A stretch of 64,000 nucleotides of DNA from Candidatus Laterigemmans baculatus (GTDB taxonomy: Bacteria > Planctomycetota > Planctomycetia > Pirellulales > Pirellulaceae), in contig NZ_WRPR01000112.1 in assembly GCF_010367455.1 (NCBI RefSeq), positions 1-64,000 on the forward strand, given 5' to 3'. The position numbers and the translations under genes were made by a program. Below, one piece after another: positions 33,272 to 42,370 of this stretch; positions within the stretch are counted from its first letter, which is position 1, and the number at the start of each line of letters is the position of its first letter. The notes under the pieces are model-generated. The model was not told the origin of the DNA, did not search any database, and saw nothing but the letters and a program-made list of their open reading frames with translations.

Positions 33272-35575
33272 CTACGACAACCCCCAGCGTTTTCTCAAGT
33301 ACCACTCGCTCGACATCAGGCCGACGAAGGCGAGCAGCAGCACCCAGCCGCTGAGCGGATCGTCGCCGAGGCGGTATTTTTCGACCACCGGGAGCACGGT
33401 TTGTTGCCGTAGCGCCGTGATCGTTTCGATCAGATCGTCGACTTCATCGGGCCGGAACGTGCGGCCGCCGGCCGAGCGGGTTAGGGCTGCCAGTTGCTCC
33501 ATCTGGGCGACTTCGGCTAGCGGGCGGCTCAGCTCCGCATCGACATCGACGACCTGAAACTGCATTTCCGCCGCTGCGATCGTGCTGGCCTCGCGAGAAT
33601 CGAAGACGCGGAGCGTGTAGAAGCCGCCCGGCAGGTCGGGAATCTGGCCCGAGACGAGCGGCTCGTCCGCGGCCCGCGAGGCACCACTGGAGCTCTGGGC
33701 GCCACTGGCGGCGGACTGGACTACTAGCGGCACCGCTTGCCGCGCGTCGTCGCCGATGATCTCGGCGGCCAACCGAGACTCACCGGCCGCCGGATCGAGC
33801 GAGTGGATGCCCGCGGTGAACGAGGCTGGTGCAGCGCGGTCGAATCGCCGAGCCTCCATCCGGATCCACACTTCGTCTTCTTCCAAGTTGTCGCGGGCGA
33901 GCAGCCACAGCAGGAGTTGACGCCAGAAGCGGCGGTGCACGTCGCTGCGGCCCTGCCCCCACCACTGCCAAGTGCTGTCGCCAGCAAACACCGCGGTCCG
34001 GCCTCCACCGTAGGCCCCCACGACCAGCAGCGGATCTTCCTCGGGCGACTCGAGTAAGACTTCCACGCCGGGAGCGATCTTGGGGTCGTCAAACCGGTTG
34101 GCTCCGCGGAGCGGCTTGAGCTCCTCCCAAACTTCGGCGTTGTTCTCGCTCTGCGTCAGCCGCGTGATTGGATGGGGGCGAGCGACGCGGAGAGGAACTT
34201 CCCCTTCGAGCATCGCCCGCGCCGGAGGTTCGGCGTCGAGCGGCGTCCGCATTGCCGCGTCAAGCGGAATCGGCAGCACCGGAGCCAAGGGGGAATTCGC
34301 GTAGCCGCCAGCGTCGAAAGTGTGGAGCCCGCCGATCATCAGCAATCCGCTCCCGGCGTTGACCCGTTCGGCGATCGCTTCGAGCGTTTCCTTGCCGAGC
34401 GCCGTGGCGTCGAGATCGCCGAGGATGAAGACGTCGTAGCGTCCCGGCTGCGTCGCGTCTCCGACGTCGATCGGCCAACGAGGCTGGGTCGCGCGATCGA
34501 TCAGCAGGTCGTCCAGTTCCAGGTCGGGCGATTCGCTGATCGCTCGCCGCAAGAACGTGTGCTCGAAACGCCGTTCCCCTTCGACATAGAGCACCCGCCC
34601 GCCCCCCTCGCGGACGTCGAGGAAAGCGGTCTGCGAGTTATTGTCGGTCAGCGTCTCGCCCGGCTGCGATTCGGCGACGACTTCCAAGCGGTACTGGCCA
34701 GCCGGTGGTGCCGCCAATTCGACGTCCAGCGGGAGCACCTCGTCGGCCGTACTCGGCGCGAGCGAGCGGGTCGCCAATTCCTCCCGTTGCCCCTGGTCAT
34801 TGATCAGCGTGATCCGCACCGGCAGGTCGCGCCCGGCCATCCCGCGGCTGCGCACGGCGGCGGTGATCCGAAACAGGTTTTTGCTAAACAGCTGGTAGGT
34901 TTCCGGCAGCTCTTCGACCGCCACGTCGCGGCTCTCCGAAGCGTCCACGCGGGGACCGATCGGCACCGACCACAGTGGAACCTCGAGCGACGCGAGCGTG
35001 CGGGCGACCGACGAAGGGTTGCTGTCGCTGACCGTGCTGGTCCCGTCCCCGCTGAAGACCACGCCGGCGAGCGGACGTCCCGAAGCGCTCGCCAAGCCAG
35101 CTCGCAGGGCCGCACCCAAATCGGTCTGCGGCCGCGTGGGGTCGGCAGCGAGGACGGCATCGAGCGAGCCGGGGTCGAGGGGCTGGACCGCGTCGCCGTA
35201 CGCGAAGTAGCGAATCTCCAGCTGTTCGTCGAGCGATTCGAGCGCGGGCCGCAGCTGCTCGATCACCTCGCTCTGCGTCTGCCACCGCGGCTGTCCCTCG
35301 CCATCGGGCAACGTCATGCTCCGTGACTGGTCGATCAACACCGCGAGCGTGGCGGCTGCGGGACGCGAATCGGTGCGGACGATCGCCGGACGGAGCAAGG
35401 CCAGGAGGAGCAGCCCCAACGCCGCGGCTCGGACCCCCAGCAGCACGCGAGCCCGCCGCGGCGTCAATTCGCCTCCGCTCGGGCGAATCGCTCCCAGAGC
35501 TCCCGCCCCGAGCAGGGCGATCGCCACCACGACCAGCAGCGAATCAAAGATCGGTTCGAGAGCCAGCGAGGTCAT
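33272..35575 (-). CDS. Large membrane-anchored VWA / glutamine-amidotransferase-like protein
   Basis: This 767-residue protein begins with two spans (around 10-28 and 48-63). A VWA-like domain follows with a MIDAS motif in LAVLIDQSRSMTLPDGEG (DxSxS present) near residue 82-98. A CARDB/beta-sandwich segment comes next, then a class I glutamine-amidotransferase-like region (VLYVEGERRFEHTFLRRAI ... LLMIGGLHTFDAGGY ... YGGGRTAVFAGDSTWQWW). One C-terminal span follows (GWVLLLAFVGLMSSEWYL). Such proteins sit with BatA/DUF58/MoxR loci and probably act in the periplasm. The start overlaps the upstream stop by four bases. Confidence 0.82.
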   Translation of the reverse strand: MTSLALEPIFDSLLVVVAIALLGAGALGAIRPSGGELTPRRARVLLGVRAAALGLLLLALLRPAIVRTDSRPAAATLAVLIDQSRSMTLPDGEGQPRWQTQSEVIEQLRPALESLDEQLEIRYFAYGDAVQPLDPGSLDAVLAADPTRPQTDLGAALRAGLASASGRPLAGVVFSGDGTSTVSDSNPSSVARTLASLEVPLWSVPIGPRVDASESRDVAVEELPETYQLFSKNLFRITAAVRSRGMAGRDLPVRITLINDQGQREELATRSLAPSTADEVLPLDVELAAPPAGQYRLEVVAESQPGETLTDNNSQTAFLDVREGGGRVLYVEGERRFEHTFLRRAISESPDLELDDLLIDRATQPRWPIDVGDATQPGRYDVFILGDLDATALGKETLEAIAERVNAGSGLLMIGGLHTFDAGGYANSPLAPVLPIPLDAAMRTPLDAEPPARAMLEGEVPLRVARPHPITRLTQSENNAEVWEELKPLRGANRFDDPKIAPGVEVLLESPEEDPLLVVGAYGGGRTAVFAGDSTWQWWGQGRSDVHRRFWRQLLLWLLARDNLEEDEVWIRMEARRFDRAAPASFTAGIHSLDPAAGESRLAAEIIGDDARQAVPLVVQSAASGAQSSSGASRAADEPLVSGQIPDLPGGFYTLRVFDSREASTIAAAEMQFQVVDVDAELSRPLAEVAQMEQLAALTRSAGGRTFRPDEVDDLIETITALRQQTVLPVVEKYRLGDDPLSGWVLLLAFVGLMSSEWYLRKRWGLS

Positions 35576-38055
35576 GCGGCGGCAACCGGAGTTCGTTTCC
35601 CGTCAGCACCCGCCCCGCGCGTGGAGGTATCATTCAGCGGCGAATCGCGACGGCTCGGGTAGAACCGGTTCGAGAGAAGTTGTTCGAGCAAAAACAGAGC
35701 GGCGACCAGCAACATCACGCCGGCGTACAGCGAACGCGAATCGCTCGCCTCTCCCTCAGCCCACTGCACGTCGTCGCGGTTGCGGACCAAGCGATAATTC
35801 TCCGCCCCGAGCAACGCGTCCAGCCGAGCCGGTTCGACCCGCTCGAGCCGCGTCGCAGCGGCGGAGAGATTCGCGCTGTAGCCGTACCGCTCGCCCCCTC
35901 CGCCGCGGAGCCAGTAATTGCCGGCGACCAGCGGCGGCCCCGGCACGACCACCCCCTCGGCCGCGTCGATGGCCACGGCCGGAGAATCGGGAGCAAACCA
36001 CTGAAACCGCGACGCCGCTTGCTCGGGAAGCGCCACCGCGACCGGTTGCCCCACCGCGACATTCATCTGCGACTGGCGGCCCCCCGAAAGATCCTCGAAG
36101 ATCTGATGCAACAACCCAAAGATCGGCCATGCGTCGGCCGCCGCGAGCAGATCATTCCACTGGTCCGCCGGAGGCACCAGCGCCGGAAGAGGCGTCGTGA
36201 GCAGGACCACGCGACCGGCGTCCCACCGCCGTTCGGCCAGCGCCGGATGGTCGGTCCCGGCGTACTTCATGACGGTCGACCAGGCTTCCCGCTCGGCGAG
36301 TTGCCAGTACAGCGAGACGCGATGGACGTTCCAGGGAGCGCCGCCGGGGATCGAGGAAAACGTGGCCACGGCCGGATGCCCGCTCTGCACGATCTGCAAA
36401 AACGTTCCCGGTGGACGGACCCGCCAAATCCGCTGGGGACTGCCGACCAGTGGCCAGGAAATGTTCCCCCCACCGGTTTCCGCATCGACGGCCGGGCCGA
36501 GAGCGACGAACAGCGAACCGCCGGCATGCACCCAGTTCTCCAACTGCTGGCGGACCAGTGTCGGCGGCAGCGCCGGATCGAACAGGCCGACCGCCGCGTA
36601 CGGTTCGAGCGAGCGGTCGCGGAGCGAGGCGCTGGACCCAAGATCGATATCGTACTCCCGCCGAGGATCTTCCACGCCGCGGGGATTGAGCACCGCGGCC
36701 AAAATCTCACGTTGCCGCGGATCGTCGGCGATGAGCAACACGCGGCGGGGCGGAGCGACGCGGACGGTCAGGTACCGCACGCTGTCGATCGCCAGCGGAT
36801 CGGGTTCGGTCAGCGCGACCAGGCCGTGGTGCGTGCCGATCTCCAGCGGCGGCACGGTCAGCGTCACCTGCGCTGGTTGCCCCTCGCCGAGCTGGAGCGA
36901 TTGGCGGTCGACCGTCCGCAGCGGTGGATAGACGGTCTCGCCGTCGCGCTCGATCGGCAAACCCGCCTCATCGCCGAACATCCGCAGCTCGAGAGTCAAC
37001 TGCCGAGTTGCAGCCGGGGGAACTTCCGCGTCGCTCGCCGAGCGCTGCTGGGCGACCTCGACCGACAGCGTCGTCGCGACTCCCCGCGGCGGCGTCGCAT
37101 CGGCCAGCTCGAGCTCCCCCAGCACGCGGTTGCGGTAGCTCGCCGAGCCGATGTCGACCACCTGGACTTTGACTTGCGGTTCTTCGGCGATCAACTGATC
37201 GAGCGCCGTATCGATCGCTTCCCGCTCCGTCTCGCCGCCGCTTTCGCTACCGCCCGACTCCTCCGCTCCCCAATTCCCTTCGCTCAGATCGGTCACGATG
37301 AACAGCGCGCGGCGGGGCAGATCGCTCGTCCGCAATAACCGCACGGCTGCCTCGATGCGTTCGGCGAGCGGCCGAGTCGACTGCAGCGGTTCGGTCTGGG
37401 TGATCCGCCGCTGGACCGCCGCCGCGTCGAGGGCGAAAGCCGCCGGACGGGCCGAGCGGTCGAGCGCCGCAAAGCGACTGTCACTCGGATAGCGGGAGAT
37501 CAGCCACGTGGCCATCTCGCGTGCCAGATCGAGCCGCGTTTCTCCCGATGGATTTTCGTAGCCCGAGGTGGGGCCGTTGTCGATCAATATCGCCACCGCC
37601 GCCGAAGCGGTCGACTGATTGATCGGCTTCGGACCGTTGGCGATCGCCACCGCGCCCCAGCCGCCGGCAAGGAGCAGCAGCCCGAGGCCCGACGCGGCCA
37701 AGCCCCAGCGGACCGCCGCCGCCTTGCCCGCCGCGAGCGCCCAGACCGCCAGGGCGACGACGACCAGCCCCAGGACGGCGAGCGCCCCGATCCCCAGCCA
37801 CGTGCCGGTCGCCGCGCGATGCACTTCCGGTCGAGCGAGAGCCACCGCCAAGACGGCCAGCAAGGCGATTCGCATCGCGAGCAAGACCCACCGCCGAACC
37901 TGCAACCGACGCCGGTTCGTCTGCAGTCGCTGGGTCAGAAACCGCACCGCCGGAAACGGAATCCGCTTCGGCTCCCGCCGACCAAGCAGGTGCAACGCGA
38001 GCGGAATCGCCGCAGCAAGAAATCCCAGCAGCAACGTCGCGTTAAGAAAAGCCAT
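35572..38055 (-). CDS. BatA-domain membrane protein with degenerate VWA
   Basis: The 827-residue protein opens with the BatA N-terminal membrane module (LLLGFLAAAIPLALHLLGRREPKRIPFPAVRFL) and further spans around 60-76, 85-110 and 115-145. A VWA-like domain follows, whose MIDAS is degraded (ILIDNGPTSGYENP; DxSxS lost). A long beta-rich periplasmic part and a C-terminal span (MLLVAALFLLEQLL) complete it. BatA-type proteins accompany DUF58 and MoxR in planctomycetes and are thought to assemble or protect envelope complexes. Overlap with the VWA gene downstream is ATGA-like (35572-35575). Confidence 0.83.
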   Translation of the reverse strand: MAFLNATLLLGFLAAAIPLALHLLGRREPKRIPFPAVRFLTQRLQTNRRRLQVRRWVLLAMRIALLAVLAVALARPEVHRAATGTWLGIGALAVLGLVVVALAVWALAAGKAAAVRWGLAASGLGLLLLAGGWGAVAIANGPKPINQSTASAAVAILIDNGPTSGYENPSGETRLDLAREMATWLISRYPSDSRFAALDRSARPAAFALDAAAVQRRITQTEPLQSTRPLAERIEAAVRLLRTSDLPRRALFIVTDLSEGNWGAEESGGSESGGETEREAIDTALDQLIAEEPQVKVQVVDIGSASYRNRVLGELELADATPPRGVATTLSVEVAQQRSASDAEVPPAATRQLTLELRMFGDEAGLPIERDGETVYPPLRTVDRQSLQLGEGQPAQVTLTVPPLEIGTHHGLVALTEPDPLAIDSVRYLTVRVAPPRRVLLIADDPRQREILAAVLNPRGVEDPRREYDIDLGSSASLRDRSLEPYAAVGLFDPALPPTLVRQQLENWVHAGGSLFVALGPAVDAETGGGNISWPLVGSPQRIWRVRPPGTFLQIVQSGHPAVATFSSIPGGAPWNVHRVSLYWQLAEREAWSTVMKYAGTDHPALAERRWDAGRVVLLTTPLPALVPPADQWNDLLAAADAWPIFGLLHQIFEDLSGGRQSQMNVAVGQPVAVALPEQAASRFQWFAPDSPAVAIDAAEGVVVPGPPLVAGNYWLRGGGGERYGYSANLSAAATRLERVEPARLDALLGAENYRLVRNRDDVQWAEGEASDSRSLYAGVMLLVAALFLLEQLLSNRFYPSRRDSPLNDTSTRGAGADGKRTPVAAA

Positions 38056-38524
38056 GCAGGGAAGGTTTTAGGTAGCAGGGAGCAGGTGTCCGGTGTCCGG
38101 TGTCCGGTGTCCGGTGCCCGGTGTCCGGTATCCGGTGTCCGGGAGCAGGTGTCCGGGAGCAGGTGTCCGGTGTCCGGGAGCAGGTTTCAGGTTTTTCGTA
38201 CTCGTACTCGTACTCGTACTCGTACTCGAATCGAGCGCTATCGAGATCTCAGATTGCGGGGGGAGGAACCACGAAGAGCACGAAGAGCACGAAGGAACTG
38301 CGGTTCGATTATAGGGGAATCAGCCCGTTGCAGAATGCAGGTTCCCGACGCTCGGGCGAGGAGCAGGCCCCAGCGTGCGATTGCTAATCCCTCAAACTCC
38401 TACAACTCCCCCGCTTTCTCTCGCCGCGTCTGCCTCTTCCTTCCGTGCCTTTTCCGTGTCCTTCCGTGGCCCTCCGCCCGTTTGGCCCCCCCTGAAACCT
38501 GAAACCTGAAACCTGCTCCCTCCC
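38056..38524. repeat. Composite heptamer/hexamer tract and family-A fragments
   Basis: 38083-38196 is (GTGTCCG)n passing into GGGAGCAGGTTTCAGG. 38197-38238 is (TCGTAC)n ending CGAATCGAGCG, the same order and junction as at 14608-14735. 38262-38345 and 38425-38480 are family-A pieces (GAACCACGAAGAGCACGAAG; CCGTGTCCTTCCGTGGCC). 38491-38514 is (CCTGAAA)n next to the DUF58 stop. No gene is supported. Confidence 0.88.
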
Positions 38525-39499
38525 CTAAAACCGACTTCGGCGGTTGACTAGGTATTCGGTCAAGGCGCGGTCGAACGGCATGCTGGTGTCGAGCGGCACG
38601 TAGTCGATCCGCAGCTTGCTGCACCTCTGGCGGTACTCCTCGCGGAACGCCTCGAGTCCGCTCAGGTAATCGTCGCGAAAACCGGTGGCGTCGACCGGAA
38701 TCCGCTCGCCGGTCTCGGTGTCTTCGAACTCCACTGGACCTTCGAAGGGGAAGCTGACTTCGGCTTCGTCGAGGATGTGGAACAGGATCACGTCGTGGCC
38801 GGAGTGCCGCAGCCGGGCGAGCGCCGCGTAGGTCGGCTCGGGATCGCCGAGCAAGTCGGTGAACAGCATCACCAGGCTGCGGTGCGAGAGCATCGCGGCG
38901 ACGCTGGCGATGCAGCTGGCCAGATCGGTTTCGCCAGCCGGCTTGAGCCGGGCGAGCTGGGCGAGCACGTCGGCCGATTGGCCGCGGCGGGAGCGAGCCG
39001 GAAGTTGAGCGCGAACCTTCTCGGCGAAGGTGATCAGCCCCACCGGGTCCTGCTGCATCACCATCAGGTAGCACAGCGAGGCGGCCAAGCAGACGGCGTA
39101 TTCGAACTTCGTCAATTCCTGGCGGTGGGTGAACCCCATCGACTCCGAGAGATCCATCACCAGGTAGCCGGTCAGGTTCGTCTCGGCTTCGAACCGTTTG
39201 ACGTAGTACTTGTCGGTCTTGGCGTAGGCCAGCCAATCGATCGTCTTCGGATCGTCGCCATGGCTGTAGCGGCGATGCTCGCTGAACTGGACCGAGAACC
39301 CATGGTAGGGGCTCGCGTGCAGCCCCTGCAAAAATCCCCGCACGACCATCTGGGCGCGCAGATCGAGCCGCTTGATCTGGTTGATGACGTGCGGCGAAAG
39401 GGGCGATTCGGACAGGAGCGGGCTCTCGCGGAGCGTGGAGGTTGGGGGCGCCTGGTTTGGGGGCGTCTGGTTTGGAGGCGAAGCAGCCACCTGCCTCAC
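38525..39499 (-). CDS. DUF58 domain-containing protein
   Basis: The 324-residue protein has the DUF58 signature (HRRYSHGDDPKTIDWLAYAKTDKYYVK) and a VWA-like fold with DLSESM as MIDAS. It is soluble and normally works with a MoxR AAA ATPase and BatA-type partners. The N-terminus contains a short PPNQ/PPTS tandem repeat. The start is a GTG at 39499 that overlaps the ammonium transporter stop (GTGA, 39496-39499), so it should be translated by coupling. No moxR is found in the window; the usual upstream position is taken by the transporter. Confidence 0.88.
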   Translation of the reverse strand: MRQVAASPPNQTPPNQAPPTSTLRESPLLSESPLSPHVINQIKRLDLRAQMVVRGFLQGLHASPYHGFSVQFSEHRRYSHGDDPKTIDWLAYAKTDKYYVKRFEAETNLTGYLVMDLSESMGFTHRQELTKFEYAVCLAASLCYLMVMQQDPVGLITFAEKVRAQLPARSRRGQSADVLAQLARLKPAGETDLASCIASVAAMLSHRSLVMLFTDLLGDPEPTYAALARLRHSGHDVILFHILDEAEVSFPFEGPVEFEDTETGERIPVDATGFRDDYLSGLEAFREEYRQRCSKLRIDYVPLDTSMPFDRALTEYLVNRRSRF

Positions 39500-41022
39500 A
39501 GGAACATATAGCTTTCCTCGCCATGCTCGGCGACGTCCAGTCCCCGCCGCTCTTCGTCAGCTGTGACTCGCAAGCCGATCATCAGGTCGATCGCTTTGAG
39601 GAGCACGAAGCTGCCGGCTCCGGCAAACAGGATGGTGACGAGCAGCGCGGCGGTTTGGGCGATGACCAACTCCCAATTGCCATCGATCCCGCCGAGCGGG
39701 GCTCCGTCGTTGAGGTTGTTGACTGCCCGCGTCGCGAACACGCCTGTCAGCACTCCCCCGAGAGCTCCGCCCACGCCGTGCACGCCGAACGCGTCGAGGG
39801 CATCGTCGTAGCCGCAGCGATGCTTGAGCCACGCGCACGCCCAGTAGCAGCTAAGCCCCGCAGCGGCCCCCATCACCAAGGCCGCCATCGGCCCGACGAA
39901 ACCGGCGGCCGGGGTGATGCAGACCAACCCGGCGACCGCTCCGCTGCTGGCCCCGAGCACGGTCGGTTTGCCGTTGAGCAGTCGCTCGGTCACGGCCCAC
40001 GCGACCGCCCCGGCCGCGGCCGAGAAATGGGTCGCGCAAAAAGCGCTGGCGGTCAATCCGTCGGAGGCCAGCTCGCTCCCCGCGTTGAAGCCGAACCAGC
40101 CGACCCACAACATCGCCGCCCCGAGCGCGGTGTAGGTCAAGTTGTGCGGCGGCAAGGGCTCGCGGCCAAAACCCATCCGCGGACCGACCATGATCGCGGC
40201 CACCAGTGCCGAGATCCCGCTACTCATGTGGACGACCGTGCCGCCAGCAAAGTCGAGCGCCCCGCCAAGCAAACTGTGCTCTTCGCCGTAAGCCAGAAAT
40301 CCGCCGCCCCAAACCATGTGGGCCAGCGGGCAGTAGATGAAGGTGCCCCACAGGATCGAAAACCAAACCATCGCGCTGAACTTCATCCGCTCGGCAAACG
40401 CCCCCGCGATCAGGGCAGGCGTGATGATGAAGAACATTCCCTGGAACAGCATGAAGGTCAGCGTCGGGATCGAACCGGTCATCGGCGTCTCCGGCCGACC
40501 CGCCGCCTCGTTCCAGTAGCGAGCGACGCCGCGCATGAAGACGTGGTCCAAATTGCCAATGAATGCGCTGTCGCCGCCAAACGCCAACGAGTAGCCGTAG
40601 AGAGCCCACAGGACGGTCATCAATCCCATCAGGAAGATGCACTGCATGAGGACGCTCAGCACGTTCTTTCTGCGGACCAAACCGCCATAAAACATCGCCA
40701 GCCCCGGAGCGGTCATGAACAGGACCAGCGCCGTGCAAACGAGCATCCAGCCGTTGTGCGCGGCTAACTCCCCAGCGTCCGCCGTCTCCGCAATCGCCGT
40801 CTCCGCAATCGCCAGCGGCTCGGCGGCCGGTGCGTCCTCGGCGGCCGGTGCGTCCTCGGCGGCCACCTGCGCCGGCAACGACGTTTCCTCCGCCGCGGAC
40901 CGCTCGGTGGCCTGCGCTACGGGCTCCTTCGAAACGGCCTCTTGCAACGAGACGCCTTGCCCCAGCACGATCACGCAGAGAGCGAGGGAGCAACACAGGA
41001 TCGCGCGGTTCATGACGGTCAC
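39496..41022 (-). CDS. amt: Ammonium transporter (Amt family), copy 1
   Basis: The 508-residue protein has a signal peptide (MNRAILCCSLALCVIVLG) and an Ala/Glu-rich linker with repeated AEDAPA and AETAI units (~50-85). The Amt/MEP core of about eleven spans follows. Key residues are visible: pore Trp in HMVWGGGFL, and the twin histidines in TVVHMSSGISALVAAIMVGP and FGVHGVGGALGGVLTG. It carries ammonium or ammonia across the inner membrane. Unusually for an amt, no glnK/PII gene follows; the stop overlaps the DUF58 start. The tail ends RRGLDVAEHGEESYMFL. Confidence 0.93.
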   Translation of the reverse strand: MTVMNRAILCCSLALCVIVLGQGVSLQEAVSKEPVAQATERSAAEETSLPAQVAAEDAPAAEDAPAAEPLAIAETAIAETADAGELAAHNGWMLVCTALVLFMTAPGLAMFYGGLVRRKNVLSVLMQCIFLMGLMTVLWALYGYSLAFGGDSAFIGNLDHVFMRGVARYWNEAAGRPETPMTGSIPTLTFMLFQGMFFIITPALIAGAFAERMKFSAMVWFSILWGTFIYCPLAHMVWGGGFLAYGEEHSLLGGALDFAGGTVVHMSSGISALVAAIMVGPRMGFGREPLPPHNLTYTALGAAMLWVGWFGFNAGSELASDGLTASAFCATHFSAAAGAVAWAVTERLLNGKPTVLGASSGAVAGLVCITPAAGFVGPMAALVMGAAAGLSCYWACAWLKHRCGYDDALDAFGVHGVGGALGGVLTGVFATRAVNNLNDGAPLGGIDGNWELVIAQTAALLVTILFAGAGSFVLLKAIDLMIGLRVTADEERRGLDVAEHGEESYMFL

Positions 41023-41061
41023 CGGAGGAGAGATCGAGGAACAGTGTCGGCGTGTGGGGGG

Positions 41062-42336
41062 CTAGATGAAGCGAAGCAAGGCGTACTTCTTCTTGCCGCG
41101 GCGGAGCACCAGCGTACTCTCGCTGGCCAAGTCCGCGGTGGTCAGCCGCTGGTCGCCATCGGTCACGCGGCGATTGTTGACGTACGCCCCCCCTTCTTTA
41201 ATCGTCCTGCGGGCTTCGCCATTGCTGCTGGTCAGCCCGGCTTGGCAGAGCGCTTCGACGACCCACAGCCCGTCGCCGCCGAGCTGCTCGCGGGACAATT
41301 CCTGGCTGGGCACATCGGCGAAGATCTCGCCCAACTGACGGTCGCTGAGCGCGTCGATCTCTCCGCCGAAGAAGATCTCCGTGGCCCGCTGCGCCGTGGC
41401 CAGCCCCTCGTCGCCGTGCACCAGCTGAGTCATCCAGCTCGCCAGTCGCTGCTGAGCGGTGCGGGCAGCGGGGTTCTCCTGCACTTGGCTCTCGAGCTGG
41501 TCGTACTCCTGGCGGTCGATCTCGGTCAGGAAGCGGAGGCACCGCAGCACGTCGTCATCGGCAACGTTGATCCAGTACTGGTAGAACGCGTAGGGGCTGG
41601 TCCGATCGGCCGAGAGCCAGATCGCTCCCTGCTCGGTTTTGCCCATCTTGCGACCGTCGCTGGTGGTCAGCAGCGGGGCGGTCAGCCCGAACAGCTGGGC
41701 GCCGAGCATTCGCCGGCCGAGGTCGATCCCGGCAGTGATGTTGCCCCACTGGTCGCTGCCGCCCGCCTGGATGCGGCAGCCCTGTTCGCGAGCCAAGTGG
41801 ACGAAATCATACGCCTGCAGCAGCATGTAGCTGAACTCGGTATAGCTCAGCCCCGCTTCGCTCTCGAGCCGCGAGCGGACCGACTCCTTGCCGAGCATCA
41901 CGCCGACCGGGAAGTTTTTGCCAACATCGCGGAGGAAGTCGAGGTAGCTGAAGTCCCGCATCCAAGTCAGGTTGTTCAGCAGCAACGCCCCTTGCGAGCC
42001 CTCAAAATCGAGGAACCTCCGCATCTGGGTGGCCACCCCTTCGACGTTTTTTTCGAGTTGTTCGGCCGAGAGCAAGTTCCGCTCTTCGCTCTTCCCGCTG
42101 GGGTCGCCGATCATGCCGGTCGCTCCGCCGACCAGGGCGATCGGACGATGCCCGGCGCGCTGGAACCGACGCAGCATCATCACCTGCATCAAGTGCCCCA
42201 CGTGCAGGCTCTCGGCCGTGGGATCGAAGCCGATGTAGATCGTCTGCGGACCGGAGGCCAGCAGATCTGAAAGACCCTTGCGGTCGGTGGCTTGGTGAAT
42301 CAAGCCACGCCAGGTGAGATCGTTGAGCAAGTCCAT
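41062..42336 (-). CDS. tyrS: Tyrosyl-tRNA synthetase
   Basis: The 424-residue class I synthetase charges tRNA-Tyr. The HIGH signature is HVGHLM at 45-50, the KMSKS signature is GRKMGKT, and an S4 RNA-binding domain ends the protein (EGGAYVNNRRVTDGDQRLTTAD). YIGFDPTAESLHVGHL is the typical start of the tyrosine pocket. Start at 42336 (MDLLNDLTW) is chosen because 42390 adds residues lying in the ispD repeat region. It follows ispD by 34 bases on the same strand. Confidence 0.96.
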   Translation of the reverse strand: MDLLNDLTWRGLIHQATDRKGLSDLLASGPQTIYIGFDPTAESLHVGHLMQVMMLRRFQRAGHRPIALVGGATGMIGDPSGKSEERNLLSAEQLEKNVEGVATQMRRFLDFEGSQGALLLNNLTWMRDFSYLDFLRDVGKNFPVGVMLGKESVRSRLESEAGLSYTEFSYMLLQAYDFVHLAREQGCRIQAGGSDQWGNITAGIDLGRRMLGAQLFGLTAPLLTTSDGRKMGKTEQGAIWLSADRTSPYAFYQYWINVADDDVLRCLRFLTEIDRQEYDQLESQVQENPAARTAQQRLASWMTQLVHGDEGLATAQRATEIFFGGEIDALSDRQLGEIFADVPSQELSREQLGGDGLWVVEALCQAGLTSSNGEARRTIKEGGAYVNNRRVTDGDQRLTTADLASESTLVLRRGKKKYALLRFI

Positions 42337-42370
42337 GGAGTGACCGCGTGGAGTGTGAATGGTGAAGAAT

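Noticed and set aside
35323-37338. 671-residue + strand frame opposite the BatA-like gene
   Set aside because: Arg-rich composition without any domain, caused by high third-position GC of the true gene.
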